NCBI GenBank assembly: GCA_035610365.1
Contig: CM069439.1
Coordinates: 17,993,533 to 18,057,532 of the forward strand
Direction of reading: 5' to 3'
Length of the DNA stretch: 64,000 nucleotides
Source: Aquatica leii
Lineage: Eukaryota > Arthropoda > Insecta > Coleoptera > Lampyridae
Positions within the stretch are counted from its first letter, which is position 1; each line of letters starts with the position of its first letter. Under the pieces are notes generated by a model that searched no databases, had not been told where the DNA came from, and saw only the letters and a program-made list of their open reading frames with translations. A program made the translations under genes and the position numbers. This document shows, piece by piece, positions 22,931 to 34,929 of this stretch.

Positions 22931-24472
22931 AGCGTGTTTATAGATTTCACTTTTTTACTCTAAAAACTTTTTCAAATATGGCAAAATAATAATAAATAAA
23001 AAAATTGTTTTTTTGAAATGTACTGTTAAAAGAAGAAAATTTTAAAGGAAGAAAATTTTGGAAAATTCTGTTTCAGTGTGAATGTTTGTTTCAATTCATG
23101 GAGGTAATAAGTGTAAATATAAAATAAAAGCAAGTGTAGTTCGTTAATAAAAGCAATGTCTTGCAATAATTTAAAATTTTTATTATTATGAGATTTAGTA
23201 TACTAAAAAGTTGATTAAATTTTGGTGAAATTTTAAACAAACAATACACAAACTATAACATAAAAAAAGTTTTTACTACAGATTTAATAGATTAACATAT
23301 TTAAGCTAACTTGGTCGCTAAAATATGTTGTTTACTTTTTCAACGTTTTCTTAGATTGCATTTGCATTTTTAAAAAGTTAACTTGGATGTATGTCCTTTT
23401 ACTTTCTGATTTAAGTAACAACCTAATTTATTAGACTTTAAATTTATAAAATTTTTATTTGCTTTAAAGTTATAAAAAAAGTTTGTTGTTACTATCGAAC
23501 ATTATCATCTTAATAGAATTAACGTCAACTTAACAGATAAAATATTAATAATGTAATAATAAACATAATAGATGAAAAGAAAACAATTTGATTAAAATTA
23601 TTGCCAATAAAATTCAATTACTTACATTCTAAAGGCGTGAGTGCATTTTAACCTATTGTAACAAATTTAAAAGTTAATGTATTTTAACTATTTACACAGT
23701 TATCGATTATTATAAATAACTAAATTTATTAAATTAACACACTATACAACAAACATTATTAAAATTACAACAAACGAAATTTAAGAAAAGCAAACACAAA
23801 TAATTACTGTCACTGTAGATTTCCAACCGTCTGCGGATAAGATAACTATTCACTTAATGCATTTATTTATTTAACAACGGCACGTTATTTTTAACAATGA
23901 CGTTGCAGTTATTTATTTAGACTCTACTTTCTTTTTGAAGACTGACTCGATTTACCTCGTTTGTTTTTTTAAATATTCGCTTTATCTTAAAGTAGATTAT
24001 TCTGTCTAGTTTGTAGATCGCTTTGAATATTCTAAATGTTTTCGGAATGTTTTATTATTAAAAAAAAAACGAACATTCAGATGGGTAAACAATATGTACA
24101 GCTTTTTTCTAAAGGATTTTGTCGTAGTGTTTTTAGACAGAAGTAATTATAAGAAAAATTATATTTAAATGTCCTTTGTATTGTTTGAGTAGATGAAAAT
24201 GAGAATTAATAATATTACTTTAAGTGTAAATGCATGATTTGATTCATTATTTATTACTATTATAACAAACGTATATACACAAACATTCAGGTAACTGCAG
24301 AAATAATTTTTTGTTTTGAGACAGTACCATTGCTAGTTCAAAATTAAACATCTTCTGATAATTCCTAGTCAGTCAAACTTAAAAAAATTTGCATTTTACA
24401 TACTTAATCCAAACTTGTAATTGGGAATAAAAACTTTTTAAAAACACATAAAAATAAGTTGGTAAAAATGAT
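22931..24472. other. AT-rich stretch without recognisable gene
   Basis: I see only A/T-rich sequence, with a short A run at 24060-24069. No frame or terminus is recognisable. Confidence 0.5.
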
Positions 24473-25214
24473 TTAGTGTTGAAAACACTTATATGGAGCT
24501 TGATTCGAAGGCTCGTGTAACGAAACGATGAAACGCTGAGATGAAACAAATCTGGAACTTGCGGTGGTGCTCAATTACACTTCATTTTTTTATTTTTCGG
24601 ATGCAGTGTTTATTATTATTAACCAAGATATTCCTTATGATTTGCTTTAGGTATTAAATTTTAATAAGTCTTAATTTTACTCAGCAGTGATGAAAAATTA
24701 TTATAATAATTGCAGAATTAGATCCGCGCGAGCTTCCGCCTTGTACGCTGCAAAAACGGTACAATATAGATAAAAATTGCACATAAACAATTTATTGAGC
24801 ACAAAATTTACTACAAAAAAGTCCGTGGGAGTGTATAATTATATCTAATAGTTTAAGAGTTACAGAATTTTAATGTAATTTTTGTGCAACTTTGCACACG
24901 TGTATCTTCTAAACTATTGAAGGTAATTGTACCCTTCCGCCGACTTTTTTATAGTAAATTTTGTCCTCTATAAAAATGTTTATGTGCAACTTTCCTCTAT
25001 CTTGCACCGTTTTAGGGTAATAGTTTATTGGTTATTTTAAGTTATTAAGCAAATCATTTCAATACAAAAATTGTGGCGGTTTTGATGCAGGCATGATTTA
25101 CAAGAAAAACAACTCTTACGACACCGACAAAGCTATCCTTAGTCGCAAAAAAAAACCGCGGTGGTCACCAAAAACAACCCCACCGAAACACAGATGTTTT
25201 ACTAAACCGATAAT
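24473..25214 (+). repeat. Foldback repeat, copy 1
   Basis: This 0.74-kb unit is also present in inverted orientation at 42946-43668. In its middle, two arms of about 115 bp (24753-24870 and 24890-25013) are imperfect inverted copies of each other, from AAAACGGTACAATATAG to CTCTATCTTGCACCGTTTT, so RNA from either strand would form a long hairpin. No protein is encoded. The outer limit on the right is not known, because the second copy is cut there by the CACTGG transposon. Confidence 0.85.
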
Positions 25215-26211
25215 TTATGTTCAAATTTTAAAATGCATAAACGAAATAATTTAATAAACCTGATTTATAAAGTTTTATAATAAAAACTATCAGTAATTAC
25301 TAGTTTAAATCATAAACGATTTCAGTGTAAAGTTATCAACATAGGACGAAAGTATGTAAAATATAATTTTGAAGGTTGAAATTGTATTAACAGTCAATCA
25401 ATTGTAAATATTATTAGTGTTATAAATCAGTTAAGACTAGAGAGAGGATTCATGTTATAGTAAAGTTCATTTCATTTCATTTTTTTAATGTTTTTTTTAT
25501 AGTCAGTAGCAGATTTGTTTAATATTAATAAGAGAAAAAATTATAGAATCTGTAAATTTTTAAATTGTTAAGGGGATTCATTGTTATTGGTCAATTTTTA
25601 AATTATTCAAATTACCAGCCCATCAATAATAAATTCGTTAACTTTTAAAATGTATTTTTTACATATGTTTCGAGCTTTAAAATAATGAAGCTCATCTTCA
25701 CAAAAGTCTACAAAAAATATTTACAACTTATAAAAAGTTAAGATTACAAAACATTTTTTAAATTACATTTTTGAAAATGTCAAATATGAAAATTTGTAAC
25801 TAGATAATTAAAAAATCTAAGTTTTCCAAATTTTTAATGTAAATTATTTTAAAAAGAAAGATGGTGCAATTTAGAAACAAATCTAAGAAAATTTAAATTT
25901 AGAATCATAACTGAAATTGGTTTGATCGTTCAACAAAAAATTTTTATTTGATATTTTAATATAAATCAACTCTAGTAATTCAAGAATTTGTTTGTTAGTG
26001 GTGTTATTAAAAGGATGAAACAATTTGTAAAAAAAAAGTATGACGATTATCTAAAACATGTCGTGCAAATGTAATTTTACTCAATTTGGATTAAAAAACA
26101 GTTCAAAATACATTAACAGTATACATTATTGTTTTTGAAAATTGTAATAAACCTTGTTCATTATATTATGTAGGTAATATTATGTAAATAACATAATAGA
26201 GTTTACACTAG
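25215..26211. other. AT-rich stretch with one short dispersed repeat
   Basis: No gene is seen. At 26132-26184 lies a roughly 50-bp sequence (TTTTTGAAAATTGTAATAAA and onward) that recurs inverted at 40260-40313. A small hairpin GAGCTT-AAGCTC lies near 25671-25692. Confidence 0.55.
26132..26184 (+). repeat. 50-bp dispersed repeat, copy 1
   Basis: About 50 bp match the reverse complement of 40260-40313 with few differences. It contains AATAAA, so it may be the 3' end of an unidentified element. Confidence 0.7.
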
Positions 26212-28343
26212 TAGATGAAAGAATGGCAGTACTTCGACTGAAGTTTAATACCAGCTATGTCTCGATAGTTAATATATACGTACTCACAAAAGTTGCGGAA
26301 AATACTATAAAAGACAACTTTTATAAAAAAACTAAGCAAAAGGTGTGAAGACCTACTTAAGAATGATAAAGTGATAACACTACGAGATGCAAATGCAAAC
26401 GAAATGACCAGAAATGGAAAAGAAATAATACATAACAAAACTGACGATAATAGGCACAGATCAGTAACAGACAGGATCACTGAACATGACCCTTTAATGA
26501 ACATAGATAATAAAGATACATCTATAGAGTATTAACAATACCAAAAAAATGAACAAAGCAAAACTGATTATAAAATAAAAAGAAACGCAGCAAATGAACT
26601 ATACAAGAAAAAACAAAATTATTGGATATACAAGAAATCAGAAGAGATTAAGAAAGCAGAAATTTCAACTTAAAACAAGTTTAAACAAAAATTAAATTCT
26701 AGCACAACAAAACTAAAACCACAGGAATAAAAGACAAAACCGGCAAAATAAAAAATGACCTACAAAGATGAGCGACAAAAGGAAACAATACTACCAAGAA
26801 AGGCTATATACAAAAGAAGGGAAAATCCAAAAGAAAGAAAGACAGCTAGATTAAGAAGAAAAGAGCTGCCTTAAAGCTAAAGAAATATAGAAATAAATAA
26901 AAAAAGTAAAAAATGGCAGCAGATAAAAACACAGATCAAACACTTCATCAAACAAATATGGAGACAAAACAAAATGCCAAAGGACTGGAGCACTAGTATA
27001 ATAATCCTAATATATAAAAAAAGGAAAAAACTGCAAGCAAAAATTACAGGCCAATAACTATGTTAAGCACCACCTATAAAATTTTGAAAAACCTAATGAA
27101 CAAAAAGCTATAACACATGCTATATTTTCAGCATTGGGAACTACCAGAATGGTTTCAGACCGGATCGATTGACCATAAATACCATCCACACTCTAGAACA
27201 AATAATTCAAAAACAGTGGAAATACAACAAAAAAGCACAATTATAGGTTTTAAAATGACTTTTGATGTAGTGAGCAGAAAAGTAACAACAAAAAATGTAG
27301 AACATTTAGAAATACTGGAAAACTATTAGCACCGTTAGAGATAGCCCTAATAAATGCAATTTGTAAGTGGGAGTCCAAGGAACAACAACGAAATCTTTTG
27401 TGATAAATAATAGAGTGAAACAAGGAAGCTCCCTATCTCGATTCAACCAAGTACTAGGACGCATTATACGAAAAGCTAGATAAAAAAATATCATAATCAA
27501 TTAAATACAAATAATAGCGTACGCAGATGAGTTAGTAATCATAGGAAATAGGAAAGAAGATATAGAAACTAGATAAAAAAACAAAGTTTGGTATGGAAAT
27601 AAACAGAGTAAAAACAAAATAGATGATGATAGAGAAAAAAATACAAGCACGCACAAAATTACTTAAACACACAAGAACGCATTTTTGAAAGAGTCAAGTG
27701 CTTTAATTATCAGGCAGTGACGATGACACAAACCGGTGAAAGAGATTACTGAAAGGAAATTAGGCATATGGCAGGAATAAAACTACTAAAAATCAGAGCG
27801 TTAAATAAACCAACTAAATAAAAATCATAAGACCTTGATACGACCCATCATAATATATGCATTAGAAACAATAGCAATAAACAAAAAAGAAGAAGACATA
27901 AAAATCATAGAACAAAAAATAATAAGAACAATATTAAGACCAAACACAACAATAGAACAAAAAACAAAGAAATAGAAGAAGAACTTAAAAGGAGAAAATA
28001 TCGTTAGATATATAAAAATGCAACGATTAAGCTGCGTTGAACATATATGGAGAAGAAAACTTAACAAACTGATAAAAAAGATTACACAGTGGACACCCTT
28101 CGGTCCCATGAAACAAGGAAGACCAAAACAAAGATGGAGAAATGCCCTGGTAAAGGACATAATTGCACTGGTAATAAAAGTTTAGAGGTCGAAATGAAAG
28201 GATAGAAAAGAATGGGAGAGGATAACAGAGACCGCCAGGACCAACAACAAACTGTGAAAGAACTCAAGAACAAAAGGATCGATCCTTGGCGTTAGCCATA
28301 AGTCCAAGAATTGAACGGCTCAATGATGATGATGATGATGATT
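26212..28343 (+). mobile_element. RTE-like non-LTR retrotransposon 2 with ATG-repeat tail
   Basis: Plus-strand similarity runs from endonuclease remains (DERMAVLRLKFNTSYVSIVN, about 26213-26272) through an RT to a C-terminal region. It ends in (ATG)n at 28321-28341, the kind of microsatellite tail used by RTE-like elements. The copy has many stops. The long minus-strand frames here (27825-28273) are only antisense shadows. Confidence 0.8.
26990..28260 (+). pseudogene. Reverse transcriptase of RTE-like element 2
   Basis: The order of recognisable segments is RPITMLSTTYKILKNLMNKK (from 27051), YQNGFRPDRSTINTIHTLEQ with IIQKQWKYNKKA, then RVKQGSSLS, then IIAYADELVIIGNRKEDIE at about 27510-27565. 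The last is the catalytic YADD box with the second Asp changed to Glu. Next come IIYALETIAINKKEEDIKII, MQRLSCVEHIWRRKL and GRPKQRW (normally LGHVxR and GRPxxRW), near 28020-28140. These are hallmarks of insect non-LTR RTs. Frameshifts and stops are frequent, so it is dead. Confidence 0.85.
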
Positions 28344-30105
28344 TGATCAAAATATGTATCTTGTTTTTAACGTTTATAAAACCGTTGCGTCGATAGAAAT
28401 TTAATTTATTACGATGACTATTTGAAATAAGAGAATTTGCATTTTAATTTTAATCCAATCGTTTTCAAATTGAGTGCAGCAACTATTTTAGGAAAATTCT
28501 TAATTGATTTATAAGTATTCAATAACTTGGTTTGATGGTTTTTGAATTTTTGTTTGTTGCCTTGTGTGTTATTAGCAAACATCAAATAAACGTATCGCTA
28601 AATTTGAGTTATTAAAGACCACAAGCGATCTCAACAAATCTTAAAAAAATGTTGTTGTCACATTTTTTTATATTACATTTATGCTTTAAATCTAAGTGCT
28701 GATCTCTCAAGATTACTACAGCTTAAATATTCAAAAAAATATTTTTCTTATAAAATAAAATATATCTAGATTATTCCCACAATAAAACAAAATTTGTTTA
28801 AATTCTATCTATTTAAAGACATAAGTGTAAATAATATGGAAAATAATTAAAAAAAAAATGAAACGTAATAGTAGTAATAGCTATAAAAGTACCAAACTTA
28901 TTTAAGTGGTAAAAATATTTTGCAATTAATGTAAAATGTAGAAGCTTTAAGCAAACTTAATTACGAAAAATTGGGGAAAGGTGTAATATCGGTGTGTTCA
29001 TCTTTAAGAATTGCTAAAGTATCTGATATTGAAGTAATGCTAAACTAAAAGGGAACTCAAACTTTAATCGTCAAGGGAGGAATCCCACCTCATCTATTGC
29101 TTAGTAACCCTTATAAATTAAGATAAACAGCATATAGTGCCCTCCTAACAATATACTAATTCTCCAAGGTAAATATAGCCTGTCATCTTGTTCCTAAATT
29201 TCAAGATTATTAAAGGTAACGTTGGATTTTTAATTAAATTAACTTTATATTTATTTAATAAAATTAAAAAATAACTCAGATTTGCTAAATCTGAAGTTGT
29301 TTAACCAATTTCATAAATTAAAGAATATACACCAAAGTAAATCAATTGGAAAATTGCATTTGAAAAAAGTATCCTGTTATAAAGGTGAAAATTGCTTTGA
29401 AAACGTCTTCGTGTACTAATTTGGCACTGTAGTTTATACACTTTATTGGCTTGTTAAATAAATCGCTTCTATTCATTCATTTTCATTTATTAAGACTTTA
29501 GTTGTTTTACATTTTAATCATTTGCAGTTGCAGTAGTCATTACCACTTTTTCTGAATCTATAGACAAATATTTTTAAATCCATAGTTTAAAAAATTGTTT
29601 GCATTAAAGTGGGCAGTTTGTCCTTAAATTGTTTAAATTTCATAAAAAGGTTTCGTTTAAAATCATAAAACTTAAAGAAACATTAATAGTTATTTACAAT
29701 TGAGTTTGTTTAAGTGGTATTTACCGAGCCTTACGGGCGAGGTTTTTATTTAGCTGGAGCGCTATAATACTTAAACGCACAAAATTTGTATTAATTTTTT
29801 TAGGCGACAATGATTTAATCTAAAAAATCATAAAGAATTACATATATTTTTTTATATTGGGATTGTAGGTACCTATTTACATAATTTCAATTACTGAAAA
29901 AAGCAACCGAGATGTAAAAAATATGCTGCAAGTTTGGATAGTTGACAATAATTACTAACTGGTCACTTGGTTGTTACTTTGTGCAGTTGAAAAAAAAAAT
30001 GATTTTTTACACAGCAGAATACGAACAGCACCGTATCCAGCAGCATTCGGAAATAATCCATAAGTAGGATTAAATTCTACTAATTTGCCTAAATCAATTA
30101 TTAAA
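28344..30105. other. AT-rich stretch without recognisable gene
   Basis: I see no frame with similarity and no clear terminal repeats; many A/T runs. Confidence 0.5.
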
Positions 30106-30109
30106 TAAT

Positions 30110-30850
30110 TGCGGACTGAAGAAGATCTAGAAAATATTTACAATAAAACCGCTGCACAAGATAAAGCACCATCAAGATATCAAGTTCTAGGGCAGGAAAT
30201 CTTGGAATGAACCAAGTGCTTGACGAACTAGATCAAAGTGCACCAAAAATTTACTGTGTATGCTATAAAGAAACTGAAGAGGCATTTCTGTGTGTAATTT
30301 GTAAAAGTTATGTAAATTTTAAATGTTCATATACATTCAGTGATTAATCCAATAAAGCATCAGGTATGCAATGCCTTTATTGTACCAACGAAAAACTATA
30401 TTCAAAGAGAGATGTACATCTTACGCAGGACAGAAAAAGGCAGTTCAAAAAATGGTCGAAACCAGTAATAAAAAGTTTAAAACTTCGAACCTAACACTTG
30501 TGTTACTGTTGCTATTCCAAAAGTCGACAGGAGACCTCTTGATTTTCAAAATGTATTGGGTGAGATAAGTGATATCTAGGATGGGGTCTGTAAAATCGAA
30601 ACTGCAGGAGGGATTATAAAAATTCAAATTCAAAAAATGACATTTAAGAATGCGGGAAAATGTTAGAAGACGAAATACCTCAATTCCTTGTAACTATTAA
30701 AAAAGCAGTTGCAATGCAGTCACGGTGTGGTTCAGGTTTCCAAAAGTGTGCATGTAAAAGACAAGTAAAAAACAATGCATGACAAAAAGGTTCCTGTGCC
30801 TTAAAAATGATTTGTTTTGTTTGTCAAATAGTCAAATAGTAATGTTATCT
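30110..30850 (+). pseudogene. C-terminal part of a KRBA2-like transposon integrase protein
   Basis: A stretch at about 30255-30400 encodes a small zinc-binding segment (YCVCYKETEEAFLCVICKSY, later CLYC). After a frameshift comes GQKKAVQKMVETSNKKF, then TCVTVAIPKVDRRPLDFQNV with LGEISDI (30497-30580), and finally a Cys-rich tail, CGSGFQKCACKRQ (30730-30770). This order (PHD-like CxxC region, basic linker, VxVPxVDRxxxDxxN strand, Cys-rich end) is that of insect KRAB-A-domain-containing-protein-2-like proteins, which derive from integrase-bearing transposons. The integrase core is absent, so this is a 5'-truncated and frameshifted remnant. It runs up to the MITE at 30876. Confidence 0.7.
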
Positions 30851-30875
30851 TTGCGAACAAATGAATTTCTTTATA

Positions 30876-31985
30876 CAGTGCCCGCCGCCTATTGGAATCA
30901 CGGATAATGTTATTAATCAAGTAATGTTATCACTTTATTAAAAAACGGACCGGGCGTATGCTACTACATAAAAAAAAGACATTGTTTATAATAATCACAA
31001 TTTAGGTTTATGTTATCAATTTTCTTCTCAAGTTTGCTTCTATATATAACCTATTTTGCATGAATATTTTAATCAAAATTTATGTCCATACGAATTCAAT
31101 TTGTGATATTGGACCTATTTTTCTCTGTAAATTACTATCGTTTAAAGTTTGATTATCAGTTATCGTCGGTGTGGTGACTATGTGCTGTTCATAATTAGCA
31201 AGGCCAAGCGTCAACCTACTTACCAACTTATTTAAGTTGATTGAATAAGTTTTGATTTAAGACTTCAAAATGATGTTGCACAATTAAAAATTAACTATGT
31301 ACCAATAATTGGAATAATTAAAAACAGTTTTGCATATTTTGCTTTATTTTTGCAGTGTATTTATTTATTTGAGTACGTATTTTGATTGACCTACATAACA
31401 ATACCTCATTTAAACATCTGTAAATATGTTATCTTTGAGTTACTTTGTATTTTTAAAGTACTTTAAAAGAATGTAGTTCTTAGAAATAACAATTTAATTT
31501 AACTACGTCTTATTTTGTATTTAGTTTTGTTTTTGATGTCAGCAAATTACTAGGAAGAAAAGTGTAGTTTTTAGAACTAAATTCAACACCATAATATTAA
31601 TACAATTTTCCATTCTGGATAATTTCCGTGTTGTTGTTTTCACACAAGCTGAGCTTTCGTCACACGTCGCAGTGGACCATAATATTGTTTTTGATTTCTT
31701 TTTAATCACCCTGTTAATAAAGTTAGAAGACTATTTAATGAAACAGGTTTTTTCGATTTATTGGGCTTAAAATTTAGGTTTTTTTAAATGTTCTATTAGA
31801 ATTTTTATTTTGACATTCTTTGATTGTATTGATGATATAATTTTACCTTCTAAATTAATCAGATACACGCTCTATGAATTTAGTCCTTTCTAACCAATTA
31901 ACATGTTTTTTGTAATATCGGATTTTGTTATCATTTGGTTATCGTGATTAAGTCCTAATGTGATTTTACTAAACGGTGTGCACTG
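30876..31985 (+). mobile_element. TA-flanked MITE, copy M1 (complete)
   Basis: It starts CAGTGCCCGCCGCCTATTGG and ends in GGTGTGCACTG, an inverted version of the start, with TA on both sides (30874-30875 and 31986-31987). A TA duplication and CAGTG ends fit the Tc1/mariner superfamily. The 1110 bp contain no transposase. Homologous copies are at 47028-47821, 50618-51639 (inverted) and a scrap at 43705-43815 (inverted). Confidence 0.88.
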
Positions 31986-31987
31986 TA

Positions 31988-34055
31988 CTTATTAATGTTA
32001 AAATAATAATTTAGTTCTTGAATCCGTATGTTAAGGAATAAGTAGGTACTGTTTTGTTACTTTTAATAATAAACCTGAGTTTACTTTGTAATTAATCTTT
32101 GTATCAAAAATTTATATTTTTAATAATTTACCAAATACAAGGCTTTGCCAGTCGTAAACATTAAACCTGGCATTTTATAACTACAATTTTCTAGTCTGAT
32201 TGTAGACCATGGATTAGCAAAATGCCCTCAAATTGAATGATTTAGGTTGATTTTATTGTATTACATTTTGAGTTTACCTTATAATTTATTACTTCGGATA
32301 GTCAGTTTTAATATTGAGTTTCAAAGTTAATCTTAATGATAACTACATCTTCTGCTTTGGATATTAACGTTGCATTTCTTGTCGCGAGAAAAGCAGCCAA
32401 CGAACTGTGCTTTTGCGTGTTAATTGAATTTTTGCATCTTTTTTCTACGTCATTGTTTTACTGTTGCTCTCTTTTTTACGAAAATTTACGTCACTGGTTG
32501 TAACGTTGGAATGGTACCGAGATAATAAAAGAGGTGATTTTCGTTTTCGGAAGTTAAGTTTTTCAAGACTTCGAAGTTACCTATTTTGGGGATGTAGTTA
32601 TACTTAATTTGTGGGTAGTGGTGTCCGTAGGTTTATTATGGGTTCAATCAAGTTTTATGTGAATAGAATTTTTTCTAATTCGTATGTTTTACGGTTTCAA
32701 CGATTAATTTGGGCTTGAGTATACTTAAAGTTTCATAGAATTTATTATGTTAAGTGCCGAGTTTGTGCCATTTTATTCCACTTTATCTTTGGCGTTTAAA
32801 AATCTTCCGATAGAGTATTGCAAATCTGTAACCGGTCGAATTTTATAACCAACCGAAAAGCCATCACCTGTAGCTACAAAATTTAAATTAAATTTAAGGT
32901 ATTTAGGAGAATACAAAATTAATTACGATTTTACGTTTCGCTGACAGAAGTGCGTTCAAGGCCTTGCAAGTTTAATTTAATTTAACGGTACATAACCAAT
33001 TTGTTCTGTTTTGTAAGTTAATTTTTTTTCTTTTAGTTTAGTTTTTTTGTGATTTTATCTGAATTCGTGTAATTATTATTATTTTTTTTACTTGTATTTA
33101 ATTTGAATTTAATAAATGTTAAATAGTTAATTTTGTAAAAATGTTTTTATTCTGTCGGTTTTCGCGCGATCAAATTAATTATAATATTACAGATTTTTAA
33201 TGTAATATACTCTGATTAAGAGTGTGTTCATCAGAAGCTAACTTTTCGGTTAGCAAAATCCAGAAGCCCCTTTTAAGCTATATACCTTCCTGGCGCTTTT
33301 CTGTTTTTTACTTTTGTTTTACTTTAATTTTACTTTTTAAGTTTCCCAATCAATCACGGATTTGTTTTAAAGTGACCTACGATCGTTTTCACTGAGCACC
33401 GACAATTACCTAATTTGTGTTACTTACGTATATGCAATTTCTTTTTAACAGCATTTGCATGACAATAGTACGGAAGAAGACACTATGTTTTACAAGAACG
33501 ACATGTTGTAAAAAACTAAATGAGATTACGAACAGGAATTCAAGAGAAATCAGAGAAACAATTAAAATTATAAAATTATTACATATATTAAACAACGTGA
33601 ACAGAAACAATAGTTACGAGCTATCTATCACCTGGCTACCTGCTGTTTTCTGAACCTTATGCTGTAGCTAAACAAACTTGCTTTCTTTGACGATTTGTTA
33701 CCTTTGTTTTACAATTGTCATTATCATTTATTAACTGATGAAGAACGTAGACCTCGTTTAAAAGTTTGTAACCTTTTAATTATTAATTAAATAAATATAT
33801 CATTTACTTTTATATAGTTTTTGTTATGTTTCATCGTGAAACTTTGATGTCAACATGATTTTGAAGTTCATTTTCTGATTTTTGTTGTTTGTTTTGTCCG
33901 TACGTTTAAAGATTAAAATATTTCACAGAATTCCATTTTTTCATTATTTAGAATAAATCTTCGTTTTTAATTTAACAAAACATATATCATTTTTTTTAAC
34001 AAAACAAAAAAAAACAATTATGTATTCAATATTTTATTATGTATTTCCAAACGTG
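31988..34055. other. AT-rich stretch without recognisable gene
   Basis: Nothing coding is recognised. The part 32340-33200 is T-rich with TTTACG-like words, as in the LTR element at 1485-6060, but I could not define termini. The short frames at 33410-33653 resemble nothing known. Confidence 0.45.
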
Positions 34056-34194
34056 ATGATTTGTTTGTGCCGCATTAATACATTTTGGTCAAACCTTCGA
34101 GAATTTTCTATATCTTTCGGTGAACGTTCTCGAAATGTACAAAAACCTCGCGAAAGTTCTCACACCTGAAAATAATTTTTCGAACGTTTTACTG
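34056..34194 (-). repeat. 3' LTR piece of gypsy B with adjacent polypurine tract
   Basis: It is homologous to 37845-37981 and 8735-8865. On the minus strand it is preceded by CCTAAGAAGGGGA (34193-34206), a polypurine tract, as expected just before a 3' LTR. Similarity to the other LTR stops at about 34056. Confidence 0.75.
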
Positions 34195-34509
34195 TCCCCT
34201 TCTTAGGACTGCTCTGTTCCAGAACAGGAAACTGGATGCGACACAGGTAGAAAGGATCGTGGCGATAGCGGCATCAACTTTCATTTCATCAACTTCCTTG
34301 ACCGTAAAAGTAACAGCCAATGGACTTTTCTGACCCGATATTCTCCTTGGTTGGTAATTACAGACCAACACTTGAACGCCTGTTCCTTAGAAGACGACCT
34401 CCAACATGTTTCGAACTGTCCCCCAATTCAGTTGATTTAAACCAGAATCAAGCTTGGGTACTGCCAATTTCTTACCATGGTGAAACTCTATTTTTTTTGT
34501 ATACCGGCT
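34195..34509 (-). pseudogene. gypsy B 3' internal segment, integrase mostly deleted
   Basis: Between the RNase H end (LSRPERNY, 34530) and the polypurine tract there are only about 320 bp, whereas a gypsy integrase needs over 1 kb. No H2C2 motif or DDE core is seen. The frame 34371-34189 encodes a chain I do not recognise, which probably lies after the integrase. The deletion removes the enzyme needed for insertion. Confidence 0.6.
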
Positions 34510-34920
34510 TGGTACTCCATTTTAGTCACTCAATAATTCCTTTCTGGCCTAGACAAAACCTTGCTAAAATAGGCGATAACTTTTTCTTGTCCATCTTGAA
34601 CTTGCGAAAGGACCGCGCCTATGGCCCGATTGCTTGCGTCCGTATCCAAAACAAATTTTCCATCTTCTCTTGGATAACGGAAAATCGGTGGTGTGAGTAG
34701 AGCCTGTTTTAGTTGATAGAAAGTATTTTCTGCTTTTCTGCTGCATTCTGCTGTTTCTTTGGTCAATTTTGTCAAAAATTTGGCAATATTGGCAAATCCG
34801 GGTACAAATCGTCTATAATAGGTACATAACTTAAAAAAACTTTGGACCTGATTTTTGTCGATTGGTCTTGGCCATGCTTGCACTGCTCGGAGTTTGTCTG
34901 GGTCAGCCTTTACTCCATCT
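34510..34920 (-). pseudogene. gypsy B RT thumb and RNase H
   Basis: The 117-codon frame 34883-34530 encodes YYRRFVPGFANIAKFLTKLT (thumb), AFHQLKQAL-like FYQLKQALLTPPI, then FVLDTDASNRAIGAVLSQV with the first RNase H catalytic Asp and GQEKVIAYFSKVLSRPERNY. It ends early, before the second catalytic Glu region (TRRELLAVV in gypsy A), where sequence has been lost. Confidence 0.9.
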
Positions 34921-34929
34921 TTAGATACG

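Noticed and set aside
27825..28273. Two long minus-strand frames with hydrophobic, membrane-like sequence
   Set aside because: They are antisense to the RTE-like RT end (QRLSCVEHIWRRKL, GRPKQRW on the plus strand); the Phe/Leu/Ser-rich composition comes from reading A-rich codons in reverse.
32340..33200. Possible solo LTR (TGTAACGTTGG near 32510, AATAAA near 33110)
   Set aside because: No second copy, no matching target duplication, and no defined ends could be found.
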